Counted from the stretch's first letter, positions 7,991 to 19,669 are shown. The stretch: DNA of 40,857 bases from Bacteroidota bacterium (GCA_022562275.1 JADFPP010000026.1:1-40857); one strand, 5' to 3'. Translations and numbers: made by a program. The notes: generated by a model not told the origin, from the sequence alone.

Positions 7991-9244
7991 ATGCAAATCT
8001 GCATTTTTGAAGACGAAAAATATTCAAACTTTTATCCGCTTACCTATTCAAGACCGGTTTACGAGCTTGTGTGCGGGATCAATACATTAAGGGAAAAAAT
8101 CGTAAGAGAATTTCCCGGATATCGATTCTCTCTCCACTGCAGGAAATATCTGGAAGAGACATTGAAAATTCGATATCCTGATTTAGATGTGAACAAAATT
8201 AACGATGATTCCTGTTTATTTATAAACGGCAGAATAATTTCACCCGGAAAACTTCTCGAAATGTTTTCTGCAGAGGAGTCCGAAGATTGTATTTATAAAT
8301 GCGGTGATGAAATCATTGCATTAAAATTATCTAAAGGTAATCTTATTGAGTTTAAAAAAGAATTTACTGATGTTATTAATCTTAATTCTTTTTTTGAATT
8401 AACTACTAAAAATATTGATGTAAAAGTTTACAATTATTTGTGGGAAATGATTACAGACAACGGTGCGGAAATACTGCGCGATGTTAAGGTTTTAACAAAA
8501 GCAAATTCTGATTTTACAGACCCGGGAAAATTTGAGAATGTAAATTTCATTAACTTAAAAAATATATTCATTAAAAATAATGTAACTATTAAACCGGGTG
8601 TTGTTATTGATGCATCCAATGGTCCGGTTTATATTGATGAGAGCGTTTTTATTTATCCCAATGCTGTTATTGAAGGTCCGGTTTATATCGGAAATAATTC
8701 AAAAATAAAAAGCGGGGCAGCCATTTATGAGAATGTAAGTATTGGCAGCGTTTGCAAGATTGGTGGTGAAGTTGAAGATTCAATCATCATGCCTTATTCC
8801 AACAAACAACATTCGGGTTTTATAGGGCACTCCTATTTGGGAAGTTGGGTAAACCTTGGTGCCGATACTAATTGCAGTGATCTAAAAAATAATTACAGCA
8901 CGATAAAAGTAAACTTAAACGGAAAAACTATAGATACTGGCTCCCGGTTTTTAGGTGTACTAATTGGAGATCATGCTAAAACTGCGATTGGTACAATGTT
9001 TAACACAGGAACTATAGTTGGCTTTTCATCAAATATTTTTGGTTCCGGATTTCCTCCAAAATATATTCCTTCTTTCTCCTGGGGAGGATCTGAGAATATA
9101 TCCACTTATAAGATTAATAAAAGTATTGAAACAGCCAAAGTTGTGATGGAACGAAGGAGTCTGGATCTACTTACGGAGGATGAGAAACTTTTTGAAGAGA
9201 TTTACAATTTTACTTCTGTAGAAAGAAAGGAAAAAAGTGATTAA
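7991..9244 (+). CDS. GlmU-like protein (putative sugar nucleotidyltransferase with left-handed beta-helix acetyltransferase domain)
   Basis: 417 residues resembling the alternative bacterial GlmU family found in Bacteroidota and relatives. The N-terminus has FEDEKYSNFYPLTYSRPVYEL and GINTLREKI, the family's own signature, instead of the classical LAAGxGTRM loop. From about residue 200 a hexapeptide-repeat left-handed beta-helix follows (IKPGVVIDASNGPVYI; VFIYPNAVIEGPVYIGNNSKI; GHSYLGSWVNLGADTNCSD; IGDHAKTAIGTMFNTGTIVG). The expected role is UDP-GlcNAc synthesis for peptidoglycan and lipopolysaccharide; the acetyltransferase half is the more secure part. A second, canonical uridylyltransferase is encoded at 28346. 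It leads an operon and overlaps the next gene by 8 bases. Confidence 0.8.
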   Translation: MQICIFEDEKYSNFYPLTYSRPVYELVCGINTLREKIVREFPGYRFSLHCRKYLEETLKIRYPDLDVNKINDDSCLFINGRIISPGKLLEMFSAEESEDCIYKCGDEIIALKLSKGNLIEFKKEFTDVINLNSFFELTTKNIDVKVYNYLWEMITDNGAEILRDVKVLTKANSDFTDPGKFENVNFINLKNIFIKNNVTIKPGVVIDASNGPVYIDESVFIYPNAVIEGPVYIGNNSKIKSGAAIYENVSIGSVCKIGGEVEDSIIMPYSNKQHSGFIGHSYLGSWVNLGADTNCSDLKNNYSTIKVNLNGKTIDTGSRFLGVLIGDHAKTAIGTMFNTGTIVGFSSNIFGSGFPPKYIPSFSWGGSENISTYKINKSIETAKVVMERRSLDLLTEDEKLFEEIYNFTSVERKEKSD

Positions 9245-10622
9245 AGAAAATACCGAAATTAAACTTGAATATCATTCTGTTAAGAATCTTTATGATGGTG
9301 TTCGTGGTTTATCAGTAAAAATATTAAATCGCGTTGAACGTACCGATGCCTATCTAGATCGGTTATTGGATAACGAAATGAAGAATACAGAATTGCGCGG
9401 ACCAGATAAGGCATTGCTCTACGAAATCGTTCACGGTGTAATTAGGTGGATGGGGAGACTTGACTGGATATTAAACGGTTTTTATAAAGGCACATTTTCA
9501 AAAGCCATTCCTAATTTAAAAAACGGATTGAGAGTAGCATTATTCCAGATACTATTTTTGGATAGAGTTCCCGATTATGCAGCAGTAAATGAAGCTGTTG
9601 AGTTTGTAAAAAAACTGCAGGGACCCAAACCTGCCGGCTTAACTAATGCTGTTTTAAGAAACATTATAAGGAATAAAGATGGCATTCGTTATCCCGATCC
9701 TGATAAAGATATTGTTGGATATTTAAGCGCTTATTATTCGCATCCCTCATGGATGGTTAAAAGATATTTACAAAGATTTGGCAGAGATGAAACTGAAGAT
9801 TTATTATTGGCTAATAACGAAAAACCTTTTTTAACATTAAGAATAAACGCACCCCGGGTTAAAGCAGACGAATTTAAATCTTTACTGGAGTCAGTTAACC
9901 TTAAGTATAAAACCGGTAAATATCTGCCGGAATTTTATAGGCTGCAAAATCTTACCAACATTACATCTTGGGAATATTTTGTTAAAGGGTATTTTAATAT
10001 TCAGGATGAGAGTGCCGGTTTAGCTTGCAGGCTGCTGCAGGTTTCTGATGAAATGAGAGTCCTGGATTTATGTGCAGCACCGGGAGGAAAGACTGCTTAT
10101 ATTGCTTCGTTGATGCATGAAAAGGGCAAGATTGTTGCACTGGATAAATTTGACAGCCGCTTGAAAATATTGAGAAAAAATATGCTAAGGCTGGGTTTAG
10201 GAAGAATTCATACCGTTGAAACAGATGCATTGGAGTTTAATGATGAACCATTTGATAGAGTGCTGGCAGATGTACCGTGCATGGGATCCGGAACAATCTC
10301 GAAAAAACCGGATATTAAATGGAAGAAAGATATTTTTGATTTAAGAGGATTAAGCGATCTTCAATATAGATTATTGTGTAAGGCGGCAGATTTAGTTAAA
10401 CCTGGCGGAATTGTTGTTTATAGTACTTGTTCAATTGAACCGGAAGAGAATTTTGCAATTGTAGAAAAGTTTTTATTATCACATCCGAATTTCATTTTGG
10501 AGAGCGCAAAAGATAAGTTCCCGGATGAAATTTTGGATGAACATGGATGCATTCAAACTTTACCGCATAAACACATAATGGATGGTGCCTTTGCTGCCAA
10601 GCTTATTAGAAAAGAAGATTAA
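9237..10622 (+). CDS. rsmB: 16S rRNA (cytosine-C5)-methyltransferase RsmB
   Basis: 461 residues. The N-terminal third is the NusB-like RNA-binding domain (LLYEIVHGVIRWMGRLDWIL; FLDRVPDYAAVNEAVEFVKK), and the rest a Rossmann methyltransferase of the Nol1/Nop2/Sun family. S-adenosylmethionine motif I is LDLCAAPGGKTAYIASLM. Motif IV DVPCMGSGT and motif VI YSTCSIEPEEN supply the two Cys residues used for C5 methylation. RsmB methylates C967 (E. coli numbering) of 16S rRNA. The GTG start at 9237 overlaps the previous gene's end by 8 bases, which suggests translational coupling. Confidence 0.93.
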   Translation: MIKENTEIKLEYHSVKNLYDGVRGLSVKILNRVERTDAYLDRLLDNEMKNTELRGPDKALLYEIVHGVIRWMGRLDWILNGFYKGTFSKAIPNLKNGLRVALFQILFLDRVPDYAAVNEAVEFVKKLQGPKPAGLTNAVLRNIIRNKDGIRYPDPDKDIVGYLSAYYSHPSWMVKRYLQRFGRDETEDLLLANNEKPFLTLRINAPRVKADEFKSLLESVNLKYKTGKYLPEFYRLQNLTNITSWEYFVKGYFNIQDESAGLACRLLQVSDEMRVLDLCAAPGGKTAYIASLMHEKGKIVALDKFDSRLKILRKNMLRLGLGRIHTVETDALEFNDEPFDRVLADVPCMGSGTISKKPDIKWKKDIFDLRGLSDLQYRLLCKAADLVKPGGIVVYSTCSIEPEENFAIVEKFLLSHPNFILESAKDKFPDEILDEHGCIQTLPHKHIMDGAFAAKLIRKED

Positions 10623-10646
10623 TAATTTTCACATTAAACTAAAGTT

Positions 10647-11471
10647 ATGTTAAAATCATTTGCTAACGAATTAAAAAAAACCAGGGAAGAAGCCGGAATT
10701 ACTTTAGAAGGTGTTTCTGCTAAAACAAGAATTGATATTAAGTTTTTAAAAGCACTTGAAAGAGGAGATGTTCACTTTTTACCCGAGCTCTATGTTAAAG
10801 CTTTTGTTAAGCAGTATGCAAAGGTTATTGGTCTTGATGCAGATGAAACCCTGCAAAGGTTTCTTTTGGCAAAAGATGGAAAAACATTACCCGGTAAAGA
10901 AGATGAAACAGTCGATTCAGAAATAGTGGAAACAGGTACAGAAGATCAAGAGTCACAAGGTCAGAAACAAGAAGATAAAAAGAAAAAACTGCTGGTATAT
11001 TCTGTAAGCGTATTGATTGCATTAATTGCTGTGGTTCTTATCTACTTTTTATTTGTTAAAGATAAAGAAAATAATATAGTTGTAGAAAAACCTTTCGATG
11101 AGGTTTTATTGGATACTCCCAAAAGGTTCGTTAATGAAGAAGTCGCTCAGCTTCCCGAAGAAAATTCACCAATAAATATTGAGGAACTAACATTAACTTT
11201 AACTAATAATGATTCTGGTGATTCCGCATGGATATTTGTAGTTATGGATAATAAAACCTCAAGAGAATTCTTGCTCTTTCCTAAAACATCACAATCGTTT
11301 AAAGCAAAGAGTAACTTTAAATTTACCCTGGGTAACTCGGGTGTTATAGATTTGAAAATAAATAGTGAAAAAATCGAATTCAATAAAAAGCGGGGTGCGG
11401 TTAGGTATTACAAACTTGATAAAAACGGGTTGGAAAGAATTTATACTCCGCCTCAAATAAATCAGGAATAG
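10647..11471 (+). CDS. RodZ-like helix-turn-helix membrane protein
   Basis: 274 residues with the RodZ plan. A cytoplasmic helix-turn-helix domain of the Xre-like type lies at about 4-70 (LKKTREEAGITLEGVSAKT, RIDIKFLKALERGD, LYVKAFVKQYAKVIGLD). An acidic then Lys-rich linker follows, one membrane helix at about 113-135, and an extracytoplasmic beta domain (DUF4115-like, about 180-270). RodZ links MreB filaments to the cell-wall elongation machinery and controls rod shape. It sits 24 bases after rsmB and directly abuts ligA. MreB itself is not in the window, so the shape role is inferred from architecture. Confidence 0.8.
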   Translation: MLKSFANELKKTREEAGITLEGVSAKTRIDIKFLKALERGDVHFLPELYVKAFVKQYAKVIGLDADETLQRFLLAKDGKTLPGKEDETVDSEIVETGTEDQESQGQKQEDKKKKLLVYSVSVLIALIAVVLIYFLFVKDKENNIVVEKPFDEVLLDTPKRFVNEEVAQLPEENSPINIEELTLTLTNNDSGDSAWIFVVMDNKTSREFLLFPKTSQSFKAKSNFKFTLGNSGVIDLKINSEKIEFNKKRGAVRYYKLDKNGLERIYTPPQINQE

Positions 11472-13511
<2,040 letters not shown>

Positions 13512-13517
13512 TCATCT

Positions 13518-14039
13518 ATGTTAAAAGACAAGGTAGCAAATTTTTTTGTTAATTATACATTAGCCAAACATGAATTTGATGAGCAATCATTTTCCACTGC
13601 AATTAATGATTCATATGCATTTCTTGTACTCATGCCTGAAGACGAACAAGATTTTAGATATTCTCTGGATGTTCTAACTTTTCTTGAAGAATTAAAAAAA
13701 GAAATTTTTATTCTTACGTATGATTATCGTATAAGTTTACTACCTATGCATTATAGGAGTAAGGCATTTGGGCATGGTTTGAATGATTTAAATAAAATAA
13801 ATCTTCCATCTAAAAAGATGATTTTAAAATTATTGAAGAATAAATTTGATGTAATACTTGATCTGAATAGGAAAGAACAATTGTTCTATTCTTATATAGC
13901 AGGAAAAATATCTGCAAAGATTAGAATCGGATTTACAAAAAGACTCGCAGACAAAACATATAATATTCAGATATCAAATAATGAAACTAATCTAAAAGTT
14001 TCTTATAAAAATTTATTAAATTGTCTTAAAATGTTATAG
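13518..14039 (+). CDS. Conserved hypothetical protein, resembling half of a GT9-type glycosyltransferase
   Basis: 173 residues; I cannot name it. There is no signal peptide or membrane helix. The pattern of a predicted alpha/beta fold, FDVILDLNRKEQ followed by YIAGKISAKIRIGFTKR, recalls the N-terminal Rossmann half of heptosyltransferase-like (GT9) proteins and small uncharacterised Bacteroidota proteins of similar size. The catalytic half is absent. It is 6 bases after ligA and 9 bases before the STAS gene, so it is part of the same operon. Confidence 0.6.
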   Translation: MLKDKVANFFVNYTLAKHEFDEQSFSTAINDSYAFLVLMPEDEQDFRYSLDVLTFLEELKKEIFILTYDYRISLLPMHYRSKAFGHGLNDLNKINLPSKKMILKLLKNKFDVILDLNRKEQLFYSYIAGKISAKIRIGFTKRLADKTYNIQISNNETNLKVSYKNLLNCLKML

Positions 14040-14048
14040 GATTTTATA

Positions 14049-14399
14049 ATGGACTTTGAAATAAAACGTAAGGACAACATTACCATATTCAAATTAAATG
14101 AGAAACGTCTCGATACTAATATATCTGGGTTGTTAAAAGGAGAATTTACTTTACTTTTAAAAGTCGAGGGCGCCAATAAGTTCATACTTGATTTGAGTGA
14201 TGTAGAAAGCTGCGATAGCTCAGGGTTGAGTGCAATTCTGGTTGCTAACAGGATACTTAATATTAATGAAGGTCATATGCGATTAGCAGCTCCTTCCGAA
14301 AAGGTTTATTCGCTAATTCAGATTACACAATTAGATAGAGTATTACCCGTGTGTAATACTGTTGACGAAGCATTCGAGCAATTACAAAAAATAAATTAG
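14049..14399 (+). CDS. STAS-domain protein (anti-sigma factor antagonist type)
   Basis: 116 residues, a single STAS domain of the SpoIIAA/RsbV class. The conserved switch sequence is FILDLSDVESCDSSGLSAI, with Ser57 in the position phosphorylated in anti-anti-sigma factors. Such proteins bind a serine kinase/anti-sigma partner and release it when dephosphorylated. No partner kinase is encoded nearby, so the target is unknown; in this phylum STAS proteins also serve envelope or type IX-related signalling. It is the last gene of the operon. Confidence 0.85.
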   Translation: MDFEIKRKDNITIFKLNEKRLDTNISGLLKGEFTLLLKVEGANKFILDLSDVESCDSSGLSAILVANRILNINEGHMRLAAPSEKVYSLIQITQLDRVLPVCNTVDEAFEQLQKIN

Positions 14400-14459
14400 C
14401 AGTGAAATTAATATAATTTTAACTGTAACATACTTTGTAGAAAGCATAATATTTTTTAT

Positions 14460-14492
14460 AAGCATCCGGCATTCATAAGGATGCTTTTTTTA
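14460..14492 (+). terminator. Rho-independent terminator ending the glmU-like to STAS operon
   Basis: An 8-bp stem AAGCATCC/GGATGCTT with an 11-base loop, followed by a run of T, 60 bases after the STAS stop codon. Confidence 0.9.
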
Positions 14493-14535
14493 TATCATCA
14501 TCAATTTAATAATTATTTTAACTGACAAATAAGAT

Positions 14536-15975
14536 TTGGAAGCAAGCACGATTGACTATGTAATTATTTTTACTTTTCTAATTGGTATAGTCATAATTGG
14601 CTCTATTTCCGGGGGGAAGCAAAAATCCACAACAGATTATTTTTTGGGATCTCAACAAGTCTCCTGGTGGGCAGTTTGTTTTTCCATAGTTGCCGCTGAA
14701 ACAAGTACTCTCACGTTTATTTCAATACCGGGTCTGGCATACCTTACTAATCTTAATTTTTTGCAAGTTACATTTGGATATATGATCGGGAGGTTAATAG
14801 TAGCAAAATATTTTCTTCCGGCATATTACAAGGGTGAACTGAAGACAGCATACAGTTATTTAGAAAATCGTTTCGGAGCGAAAACAAGAACATTCGCCTC
14901 AATAGTATTTATTTTCACACGAATTGCAGCGGATGGAGTTAGACTATTTGCAACAGCAATTCCATTATACCTCATTTTAAATATTGATCCGATTATTGCG
15001 ATCATCATCATAGCTATAATATCACTGATATATACTTATACAGGGGGGTTGCGAGGAATAATTAAAGTTGATGTGATCTTAATGTTCTTATATTTGGGCA
15101 GCGCTATACTTGCGGCAGTTTACTTGTTAAATCTTTTACCGGATGGATGGACAAGTGTGGTCAGTGCTTCTTCCGCAGAAAATAAATTTTCAATTATTAA
15201 TTTTGGTATTGATAATGGTATTGCGGGATTCTTCAGCGATCCATATACTCTTCTTGGAGGAATCATAGGTGGAGCCTTTCTATCGATGGCTTCGCATGGC
15301 ACTGACCAACTGATAGTGCAAAGATTGTTTGCTACAAAAAATCTGAGAGGAGCACAAAAAGCAATTATCGGCAGCGGAATTATTGTGATCCTTCAGTTTG
15401 CAATATTTCTTATTCTGGGTGTTATGCTTTATTCATATTATGGACCTCTGGATATTAGATCGGATGAAATTTTTCCCAAATTTATTATCGAGGCACTTCC
15501 GCCGGGTATAACCGGAATAATTATCGCCGGATTATTTGCTGCGGCAATGTCAACTCTAGCCGGATCAATGAGTTCATTATCGTCTTCCGCTATGATGGAT
15601 ATTTACTCTCCATTTTTCGGAAAGAGTATTGATGACAAAAAAAAATTAAGCATTTCACGTAAGCTTACAATATTTTGGGCAATTCTTTTAACACTTTCAG
15701 CGATGATATTTATGGGAAGCTCACTTGCCGTTGTTGAAATTGCTCTTAGTATTGCTTCTTTTACATACGGTGGTTTGTTGGGTACCTTTTTGCTTGGATT
15801 GTTATTTAAAAGAGTGAAACAAATTAGTGCATTGGCAGGATTTGCTGCTGGTATTATTGTTATGATTTTTGTGATATTTTTATCAAATATTGGCTGGACC
15901 TGGTACACAATAATTGGCGTTACAGTAACAATAAGTGTCGGTCTATTAATCTCGCAATTTCAATCAGGAGATTAA
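14536..15975 (+). CDS. Sodium:solute symporter family protein
   Basis: 479 residues, about 13 membrane helices, SSS family. Diagnostic features are the N-terminal DYVIIFTFLIGIVIIG helix, then GGKQKSTTDYFLGSQQVSWWAV, ETSTLTFISIPG, a Tyr/Arg segment YTYTGGLRGIIK, and SMASHGTDQLIVQR in the core. It uses the sodium gradient to import a small solute; the substrate cannot be read from sequence. I chose the TTG at 14536 because the first helix begins just after it and no ATG lies close upstream. It runs convergently with the TPR gene, ending 4 bases away. Confidence 0.9.
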   Translation: MEASTIDYVIIFTFLIGIVIIGSISGGKQKSTTDYFLGSQQVSWWAVCFSIVAAETSTLTFISIPGLAYLTNLNFLQVTFGYMIGRLIVAKYFLPAYYKGELKTAYSYLENRFGAKTRTFASIVFIFTRIAADGVRLFATAIPLYLILNIDPIIAIIIIAIISLIYTYTGGLRGIIKVDVILMFLYLGSAILAAVYLLNLLPDGWTSVVSASSAENKFSIINFGIDNGIAGFFSDPYTLLGGIIGGAFLSMASHGTDQLIVQRLFATKNLRGAQKAIIGSGIIVILQFAIFLILGVMLYSYYGPLDIRSDEIFPKFIIEALPPGITGIIIAGLFAAAMSTLAGSMSSLSSSAMMDIYSPFFGKSIDDKKKLSISRKLTIFWAILLTLSAMIFMGSSLAVVEIALSIASFTYGGLLGTFLLGLLFKRVKQISALAGFAAGIIVMIFVIFLSNIGWTWYTIIGVTVTISVGLLISQFQSGD

Positions 15976-15979
15976 CTCA

Positions 15980-16918
15980 TTAGCTACAGAACTTTTTCTG
16001 ATAATGATATGCCTCCAGGTTACCTTTATCTACGGCGGTTTTTAAATCGTTGCAGCAACCGTTCTTATCGCCTGTTTTTTCTTTAGCCATGCCTCTTTTA
16101 AAATAAGCGGATTCGTGATTTGGATTTAGCTCAATAGCCCTATTTAAGTCATCTATTACAACAGAATAATTTTTTGCCTCGTACTCTAGTAATCCTTTAT
16201 AATAATATGCTTCCGGATTATGTTTATCAATAGAAACATATTTTGTAAAATCTTTTAATGCGCCGCTTTTATCACCCAATTTAAATTTACAATATCCTCT
16301 TTTATAAAAAACATCAACCATGTTTAATTTTTGCAGCATCGCATCAGTGTAATCTTCAATTGCATCATTTAATAAATTAAGTTTATTCTTTGCCTCACCC
16401 CTGTAAAAATATGGTGCACCATCAGCAGGATTTAGTTCGATAGCTTTACTGAAATATTCAATAGCCTGGTTAAATCTTTTCTTTTCTATTAGTAACAATC
16501 CCATTTCATAGTTTTGATTGTCTACCTTAACAGAGGTAGTTGAAATCGTTTCGGTACCCGAAACATCTTTCCGGTGATCATCTTTTTGGAAGGATGGAAC
16601 GCGCTCTCCTCCATTTTCCTTTTCCTTACTCGGAACAATATTTTCTGCAATGTTTTCAAGTAATACATTATTATTAAATTTGATTTTTTGTTCGGATTTA
16701 TTAAAAGCTGATATATTATTTTGAACTGAATCTGCCCGGGTTTTCGTTACGATCTTTTTCGTAATAATTCCTTTCTCGGAATTCTCATCCATAATATTAT
16801 CGAGCACCATCGCATCTTTATAGCCTAATTTATGTTTTGATGCTGCCCGATTCCTTAGGAGTAGTATTAAAAAAATTAAAAAAACTGATGATATTGCAAC
16901 GATTAAATAAGTATCCAT
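15980..16918 (-). CDS. Membrane-anchored TPR protein
   Basis: 312 residues. A single N-terminal membrane helix (about 4-21) is followed by a low-complexity polar linker to about 135 and then roughly five tetratricopeptide repeats (NYEMGLLLIEKKRFNQAIEY, GAPYFYRGEAKNKLNLLNDA, DVFYKRGYCKFKLGDKSGAL, PEAYYYKGLLEYEAKNYSVV, ESAYFKRGMAKEKTGDKNG). TPRs scaffold protein complexes; the partner is unknown. It is transcribed alone, against its neighbours on both sides. Confidence 0.88.
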   Translation of the reverse strand: MDTYLIVAISSVFLIFLILLLRNRAASKHKLGYKDAMVLDNIMDENSEKGIITKKIVTKTRADSVQNNISAFNKSEQKIKFNNNVLLENIAENIVPSKEKENGGERVPSFQKDDHRKDVSGTETISTTSVKVDNQNYEMGLLLIEKKRFNQAIEYFSKAIELNPADGAPYFYRGEAKNKLNLLNDAIEDYTDAMLQKLNMVDVFYKRGYCKFKLGDKSGALKDFTKYVSIDKHNPEAYYYKGLLEYEAKNYSVVIDDLNRAIELNPNHESAYFKRGMAKEKTGDKNGCCNDLKTAVDKGNLEAYHYQKKFCS

Positions 16919-17061
16919 TTTTTACTCGTATTTAAAATTGCAAATCCACAATGCATTTACTTAACAGATTCATAGTATTTTTATATGCTTTTATTCAAAA
17001 TAAGTTATGTATTTCATATATTATGCCAAGAACAATTTTAAAATAGTCAAACGAATCATTC

Positions 17062-18810
17062 TTGGAATTTCTCGATTATCTGGTAGTTATCGCCTATTTT
17101 GTCTTTTCATTAGGAATTGCAATATACTACTCACGCCGCGCCGGCAAAAGTACAAATGAGTTTTTTCTTTCCGGCAGAAACCTGCCCTGGTACCTTGCAG
17201 GGCTTTCCATGGTTGCAACAACATTTGCTGCAGATACCCCATTGGCAGTAGCAGAGTTGGTTGCCCAAAACGGTATTGCGGGCAACTGGATATGGTGGAA
17301 TTTTGCATTTGGTGGAATTTTAACTGTGTTTTTCTTTGCCAGGCTTTGGCGCAGGGCAGGGATTATGACCGAAGTAGAGTTTGCTGAAATTCGATATTCA
17401 GGAAAGTCGGCTAAATTTTTAAGGGGTTTCCGGGCGGTTTATCTTGGTCTGATAATGAATGTAATAATAATGGGCTGGGTGAACAAAGCTCTTGCAACAA
17501 TACTGGTTGGTTTATTTGATATAAGTGAAGACCAGGTATATTTTTATGTCTTTGCCTGTATGTTAATAGTTGCCTTTTACTCAGCATTATCCGGATTGTG
17601 GGGTGTTGTGGTTACAGATGCATTTCAATTTGTTATTGCCATGACTGGGAGTATAATTTTAGCAATAATTGTGGCTAACTCTTCAGTTGTTGGTGGAATT
17701 AAAGGGATGCAGGAAAAACTCCCGGAGTTCGTGTTTAATTTTTTCCCGACAATTACAGATGTACAATCGTTAGGCGGCGCATTTGCTTTAACCATAACTT
17801 CCTTTCTAGCTTATGTTGGACTAATGTGGTGGGCATCATGGTATCCGGGTGCGGAACCCGGCGGTGGAGGTTATGTTGTGCAGAGAATGATGTCTGCTAA
17901 AGATGAAAAGCATTCGCTGTTTGCCACCTTGTTTTTTCAGGTAGCACATTATGCATTACGCCCCTGGCCATGGATAATTGTTGGCATATGTGCTTTGATC
18001 ATCTACCCGGAGCTTTCTGCTGGCGAGAAGAGTATGGGTTACATTTATACAATGAGAGACTTTTTGCCAATTGGTTTAAAAGGTTTATTAGTAGCAGCTT
18101 TTTTTGCAGCCTATATGAGTACTATTGCAACACAGCTTAATTGGGGTTCGTCGTATATCATTAATGATCTGTACAGGAGATTCATAAATACAAAAAAGGA
18201 TGATAAACATTATGTATTTTCATCCAGAGTAACAACTATAGTTCTCATGTTTGTTTCAATAATAGTTACATTGTTCATTACAAGGATTTCTGGTGCCTGG
18301 GAGTTTATTATGGAATGTGGCGCAGGAGTTGGCTTGGTTCTAATTTTGCGCTGGTTTTGGTGGAGGATTAATGCTTGGTCGGAAATATCTGCAATGATAA
18401 CTCCGTTTATTGTTTATCCTATACTTTTGGGATCTGGAATAAAGTTTCCCGATACTCTTATTATACTTGTGCCTGCAACAACAATAGTTTGGATTGTAAT
18501 TACATTTATTACCAAGCCCACCGATAATGAGATTTTAAAATTGTTTTACAGGAAAATTCATCCCGGCGGATTTCTCTGGAATAAAATTGCAAAACAGCTT
18601 CCTGATGTTAAAGGTGACCAAAATTTTATAAAGATGTTAATAAATTGGATATTTGGAGTGGTGCTGGTTTATTCTATGTTATTTGGAATTGGCAGTCTGA
18701 TATTCGGGATGTACACCGAAGTAACAATTGCGTTTGTACTAGCTGCAATCTCAATTGTGATCATTTACAAAAATCTCTCCTCTCTAGGATGGGGTATAAC
18801 TATTAAATAG
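17062..18810 (+). CDS. Sodium:solute symporter family protein (second, larger)
   Basis: 582 residues, SSS family with about 14 membrane helices. Core signatures are SRRAGKSTNEFFLSGRNLPW, GLSMVATTFAADTPLAVAEL, GLWGVVVTDAFQF, and YMSTIATQLNWGSSYIINDLY. It is longer than the symporter at 14536 and only distantly similar, so it is not a recent duplicate. Paralogues of this size often carry sugars or sugar acids, but the substrate is not readable here. The start is TTG at 17062, just ahead of the first helix. The HAD gene follows 7 bases later. Confidence 0.9.
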   Translation: MEFLDYLVVIAYFVFSLGIAIYYSRRAGKSTNEFFLSGRNLPWYLAGLSMVATTFAADTPLAVAELVAQNGIAGNWIWWNFAFGGILTVFFFARLWRRAGIMTEVEFAEIRYSGKSAKFLRGFRAVYLGLIMNVIIMGWVNKALATILVGLFDISEDQVYFYVFACMLIVAFYSALSGLWGVVVTDAFQFVIAMTGSIILAIIVANSSVVGGIKGMQEKLPEFVFNFFPTITDVQSLGGAFALTITSFLAYVGLMWWASWYPGAEPGGGGYVVQRMMSAKDEKHSLFATLFFQVAHYALRPWPWIIVGICALIIYPELSAGEKSMGYIYTMRDFLPIGLKGLLVAAFFAAYMSTIATQLNWGSSYIINDLYRRFINTKKDDKHYVFSSRVTTIVLMFVSIIVTLFITRISGAWEFIMECGAGVGLVLILRWFWWRINAWSEISAMITPFIVYPILLGSGIKFPDTLIILVPATTIVWIVITFITKPTDNEILKLFYRKIHPGGFLWNKIAKQLPDVKGDQNFIKMLINWIFGVVLVYSMLFGIGSLIFGMYTEVTIAFVLAAISIVIIYKNLSSLGWGITIK

Positions 18811-18817
18811 TAGCAAT

Positions 18818-19666
18818 ATGACCGACAAAGAAAAATTACAGAATGTTAAAATAATTGTTTCCGATCTCGACGGGACTTTACTTGCAAATGATGGTTCGAT
18901 AAGTGAGAGATCTAAAAAGCTTATACGAGAATTACACAAGTACGATGTCCTTTTTTCATTTTCTACAGGAAGACTTCATTCGGCGGTTACAGATATTGCC
19001 AAAGAACTGGAAATAAATAATCCTATTATTTCGCTTGATGGGAGTGTTATAGTGGATTATCCCGGAGGTAAAACAATTTTTGAATCTTTCATTAAAAAAA
19101 AGTATGTTAAGAAAGCAATATCGTATGCTGAAAATTATTTATTAAATATTGCACTCTGTCATTCCGATGCAATATATTATACGGAACATAATTCGGTTAT
19201 TCCTAAAACATTAAATAAGTTTGGTGCCAGGTACGAACAAATTGATTCTTATGATAAATATTTGGATAAAACATTGGAGATTGTTTTTATCGGTGAGAAC
19301 AGGGAAACAATTAAGTTTGTAACAGATAAGTTTACATTTCCATATACTATTGGTTGCAGCACATCCTTTTTCAAATCACAAAGATATAAAGGAGTGTTTT
19401 ATTTGGAAATAAGAAAAGCCGGCTCAAATAAAGGTAAAGGATTGAAAAGGCTGCTTAAATATTTAAAAATACCACCGCGGCACGCTGTTGTAATGGGCGA
19501 TTGGTATAATGATATTAGTATGTTTGAATCTAAGGCTATTAAAATTGCAGTAGCAAATTCAATCCCTGAATTAGTAAGAAGGGCTGATCATGTTACGACA
19601 AAAACAAATGATAAAGAAGGTGCTGCAGAATTTTTTGAAATGCTTTTAAGCGCAAAAAAAGGTTAA
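18818..19666 (+). CDS. HAD-superfamily hydrolase, Cof type
   Basis: 282 residues. HAD motif I is VSDLDGTLL with nucleophile Asp16 and acid/base Asp18. Motif II is FSTGR, motif III includes the Lys in RKAGSNKGKGLKRLL, and motif IV is GDWYNDISMFE. The large C2-type cap between motifs II and III marks the Cof/IIB subfamily, which dephosphorylates sugar phosphates and similar small molecules. Substrate unknown. It is tightly packed between the symporter and the PgpH-like gene. Confidence 0.92.
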   Translation: MTDKEKLQNVKIIVSDLDGTLLANDGSISERSKKLIRELHKYDVLFSFSTGRLHSAVTDIAKELEINNPIISLDGSVIVDYPGGKTIFESFIKKKYVKKAISYAENYLLNIALCHSDAIYYTEHNSVIPKTLNKFGARYEQIDSYDKYLDKTLEIVFIGENRETIKFVTDKFTFPYTIGCSTSFFKSQRYKGVFYLEIRKAGSNKGKGLKRLLKYLKIPPRHAVVMGDWYNDISMFESKAIKIAVANSIPELVRRADHVTTKTNDKEGAAEFFEMLLSAKKG

Positions 19667-19669
19667 AAA

